Part shown: positions 61,827-64,000 of the stretch, one piece after another
Position numbering within the stretch: position 1 is the first letter of the stretch
How the letters are laid out: each line of letters begins with the position of its first letter
From: a bacterium
Lineage (GTDB): Bacteria; Actinomycetota; Acidimicrobiia; Spongiisociales; Spongiisociaceae
Assembly: GCA_028821235.1 (NCBI GenBank)
Contig: JAPPGV010000027.1
Location: 6,383 to 70,382, forward strand
Direction: 5' to 3'
Length of the DNA: 64,000 nt
Position numbers and translations under genes: made by a program
The notes under the pieces: generated by a model
The model's input: only the letters and a program-made list of their open reading frames with translations
What the model was told of the DNA's origin: nothing
Databases searched by the model: none

Positions 61827-62969
61827 ATGGGGTCCGGGTTCTCCCCCAAGGAGTTCTACGGCGGCATGATGAACAGCCTGGCCATGCAGGTGGCCAGGGA
61901 CGAGGTGGACTGGGTGGATCGCCACAGGACGCCCGATGCTCCGGTGGACACGCTGCTGGCGTTCGGATGCGCCGTCCAGCACACGCCTCATCTGATGCGC
62001 GCCGCGGTGAGGGTCTTCGAGGTGCTGGGGATCGAGCACCAAGCCGTGGTCGGACGCCAGTTCTGCTGCGGGCGTCCTTTGCAGCGAACCGGCAGGGTGA
62101 GGGCGGCGGACAGGGTCGTGGCGACCTCCTATACGCGCTTCGCCTCCTACCGACCGCAGACGATGGTGCAGTGGTGCGGGGCATGCATGATCACCTACAT
62201 CGACGTGGCCAGCCGGCGCATGACTACGCCGTTCGAGGTGATCCACGTCTCCACGTACATGGCCCGCTCGCTGCGAGAGCGAGCAGGCGACATCCCTTGG
62301 AAGAACACGGATCGGCTACCCGTCCTGGTCCACCGCCATGACCAGCCCAAGGTCCCCAACGACCGCGCCTACGAACATGGCGGCCGGCCCGGCCGCGAGT
62401 TGGTCAGCGGCGCCACTATCGACGCGGTCGACGAGATCTTGTCCTACATCCCGGGTGTCGAGAACCTGGGGATCGTCGAACCGCCCTCGACTGGTGCGCC
62501 CTGCGACCTCAAGAAGATCAACGACCGTTTCGTGGGCCTGGGCGATATCAGTTCCGACGCCCATCGGGAGATCCTCCGGGATCTGGGGAAGCAGGCCGAA
62601 CGCACCGGGGCGGAGATCGTCGTCACCCCCTATCACGCCTGCCAGAAGCAGTGGTCCAAGCTGGCCAGCCACAAGCTGGGGGTCCGTCATTGGATGTCCG
62701 TCCTCGCCGACGCGCTCGGTGTGGGAGTCGAGGACCGCTACCAGACCTACTGGCGGCTGGCCGATACCGACGCCATAGTGGAGGCGGCCCACCCGGCTTG
62801 GGGCTCGTGGGGGATCAGCCGCGAGGATGCCTACGACCACGCTCGCACCCACTTCACGGCCGCTTTCTCGGAGAGCATCCACGACTGCGAGTGCGGCGGC
62901 TCCGGCTGCGGCGCCCCCTCGCCCGAGTTGGTCTGGCCCGGTACGACCGAGGTCCGCCAACCGTCCTAG
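61827..62969 (+). CDS. CCG-type (HdrB-like) iron-sulfur protein
   Basis: 380 residues; the start is ATG 61827, with GGAGGG close upstream. A complete CCG motif is present: Cys, 31 residues, CysCys, 35 residues, CysxxCys (FGCAVQ...FCCGRP...WCGACM). This binds the noncubane [4Fe-4S] clusters of heterodisulfide reductase HdrB and relatives. A second, degenerate Cys region follows (APCDLKKIN; PYHACQKQW), and the tail ends in a DCECGGSGCG cluster. Electron transfer for the divergent DadA-like oxidoreductase is a reasonable guess. Another in-frame ATG (61788) is possible. Confidence 0.88.
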   Translation: MGSGFSPKEFYGGMMNSLAMQVARDEVDWVDRHRTPDAPVDTLLAFGCAVQHTPHLMRAAVRVFEVLGIEHQAVVGRQFCCGRPLQRTGRVRAADRVVATSYTRFASYRPQTMVQWCGACMITYIDVASRRMTTPFEVIHVSTYMARSLRERAGDIPWKNTDRLPVLVHRHDQPKVPNDRAYEHGGRPGRELVSGATIDAVDEILSYIPGVENLGIVEPPSTGAPCDLKKINDRFVGLGDISSDAHREILRDLGKQAERTGAEIVVTPYHACQKQWSKLASHKLGVRHWMSVLADALGVGVEDRYQTYWRLADTDAIVEAAHPAWGSWGISREDAYDHARTHFTAAFSESIHDCECGGSGCGAPSPELVWPGTTEVRQPS

Positions 62970-63024
62970 GGGATCCTCCTACAGGCCGATAGCGATCAAG
63001 GATCAGCGGCCGTTCCGGCTTGTG

Positions 63025-64000
63025 TCAGACGAGGTCGAGGACGGGGAGTTCCATACCGGCCTCGAGCGTGGCCGTCCAGGACGTGTCACAGTCCGCTCCG
63101 AGGGCAGCCGCGGCGCCGCCGGTACCGGCGGCGGCCTCGGAGCAGTTCCCCTCGCAGGGGCACCGCTGCACCTGTGACGCGTACTCGGGCATGAAGTGAT
63201 GCTTCACGACGTGACGGGCGTCCTTCTCATCCATCCCCCATGACTCCCAGTGGCGGCGGGTCTGCTGGAGCACCTTCTCGGGATCCCCGAGCTTCCAGAG
63301 AGCCTGGAAGCGATCGGGAATCCTGATCCCCAGTGCTTCGGCCAGCAACGACTGGTAGTGCAGGACCGGCAGACGGTTGGTCCCGAACTTGCACCACTCG
63401 CGGTGGCACATGTGGTGATGGGTCACGATCGCGTCCGCTCCCACCGCGTCCGCCTGGTCCTGGAGGTCCCGGCAGACCTCCAGGTACTGCTCGGGGGTGA
63501 TGTCGTTGAGGACGCTGGGTTCTCCCGGGCCCTTGGTCGCGCAGGGCTGGCCGAGAGCAGGGCTCTCCACGATGCCCACATACTCGATCCCCGGGATCAA
63601 CTCGAGAGTTCGGATAGTCGCCGACTTGGCTGCCTCCTTGGTGGGATGGACCTCGGCGCCCTCCGCGTGCACCATCACCCGCCGGGGTATCGACTTGCGC
63701 CACGGAACGTCATCGCCCATCTCGATCAGCCGGTCGACGAGGTAGTCCGTTATGTGGATCACCTCGAAGGGTGCCTCACCCCGCTCCTCTGCGACGACCC
63801 GCACGTGGTAGTTGAACTCGATCAAGCACGAGCCGCAGCACTGAACGTTGACCTCGGGCTGCCACGAGGCGAACCGGTCGATGGCGCGCGCCGCCATGGT
63901 GTCGCCAACCTGACCTTTCCCGAAACGCTGGAACGGTCGGCCGCAGCAGTACTTGTTGCCGGCTGTCGCCACGAAGTCGACCCCCAGGGCTTCGAATAAA
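63025..64000 (-). CDS. CCG-type (HdrB-like) iron-sulfur protein, 5' end off the window
   Basis: The frame stays open to the right edge, so the N-terminus is missing; an LFEALGVDFVATAGNKYCCGRP stretch at the edge aligns with VFEVLGIEHQAVVGRQFCCGRP of the paralogue at 61827. A GTG at 63972 is therefore an internal Val, not the start. CysCys, 35 residues, CysxxCys is conserved (KYCCGRP; QCCGSC). The C-terminus has the CPCEGNCSEAA cluster. The two proteins probably form a pair, or a heterodimer, in one electron-transfer complex. They are convergent here, 55 bp apart. Confidence 0.88.
   Translation of the reverse strand, partial: LFEALGVDFVATAGNKYCCGRPFQRFGKGQVGDTMAARAIDRFASWQPEVNVQCCGSCLIEFNYHVRVVAEERGEAPFEVIHITDYLVDRLIEMGDDVPWRKSIPRRVMVHAEGAEVHPTKEAAKSATIRTLELIPGIEYVGIVESPALGQPCATKGPGEPSVLNDITPEQYLEVCRDLQDQADAVGADAIVTHHHMCHREWCKFGTNRLPVLHYQSLLAEALGIRIPDRFQALWKLGDPEKVLQQTRRHWESWGMDEKDARHVVKHHFMPEYASQVQRCPCEGNCSEAAAGTGGAAAALGADCDTSWTATLEAGMELPVLDLV

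Noticed and set aside
63025-63972. Treating the last gene as complete with a start at 63972
   Set aside because: The GTG there aligns with an internal position of the paralogue, and the frame continues to the window edge.

Overview
The window is high-GC, densely packed bacterial DNA with short intergenic gaps, frequent GTG starts and many ATGA/GTGA start-stop overlaps. The gene content suggests an actinobacterium, perhaps of the Acidimicrobiia type. It includes a LivM-LivG fusion, many mycobacterial-style CoA-ester enzymes, malate synthase G, split B12-dependent acyl-CoA mutases, Thr-rich lipoprotein linkers and a membrane pyrophosphatase. This placement is an inference; no rRNA or tRNA gene is visible. 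The first ~130 bases are G and C homopolymer runs that look like an artefactual contig end.

Region 1 (0.2-8.7 kb, all minus strand): a two-component system whose sensor has a His-rich extracellular stretch, a YceI-like protein, and a secreted protein with His/Asp/Cys-rich tandem repeats. A near-identical 17-bp box lies upstream of both the regulator gene and the repeat-protein gene. Then come a two-domain histidine phosphatase, a K+-dependent-type membrane pyrophosphatase and a Gfo/Idh/MocA oxidoreductase.

Region 2 (8.7-32.7 kb): a carboxylate/CoA-ester catabolic cluster. It has a branched-chain-amino-acid-type ABC importer (LivM and LivG fused; LivF lacks the catalytic Glu), MeaB and two acyl-CoA mutase large subunits. 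One mutase is unusual: the catalytic His is replaced by Asn, and it is paired with a separate B12-binding subunit. The region also holds two acyl-CoA ligases, a citryl-CoA-lyase-like protein, a deacylase-fold protein without its zinc motif, an FAD dehydrogenase, a cyclase-family hydrolase, an LLM flavoenzyme, a crotonase, a pair of acyl-CoA dehydrogenases, an SDR and an M20 hydrolase. A 7-5-7 palindrome sits in the divergent promoter region at 27.1 kb.

Region 3 (32.7-64 kb): what appears to be one large catabolic regulon. Six copies of a 19-bp palindrome, consensus GATATCG-N5-CGATATC, lie only in promoter regions (38504, 44689, 45140, 49532, 56613, 61755) and precede nearly every transcription unit here. 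The units are: (i) SDR, dihydroorotase/hydantoinase-like amidohydrolase, FMN 2-hydroxyacid dehydrogenase and malate synthase G; (ii) MmgE/PrpD, cupin and M20 amidohydrolase; (iii) 2-oxoacid dehydrogenase E1alpha-E1beta-E2, facing a 3-Cys ferredoxin; (iv) a Dpp/Opp-type ABC importer and its Tat-lipoprotein binding protein; (v) a fused tandem MmgE/PrpD protein, octopine-dehydrogenase-family enzyme, MOSC-like protein and small membrane protein; (vi) another MmgE/PrpD, a membrane protein, an Asp/Glu racemase-family protein and a split chromate-transporter pair; (vii) a DadA-like oxidoreductase facing a CCG-type iron-sulfur protein, with a paralogue of the latter running off the right edge.

My reading, an inference, is that region 3 imports an oligopeptide-, opine- or imino-acid-like compound, epimerises, hydrolyses and oxidises it, and passes 2-oxoacids and glyoxylate into central metabolism. 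The regulator is not in the window.
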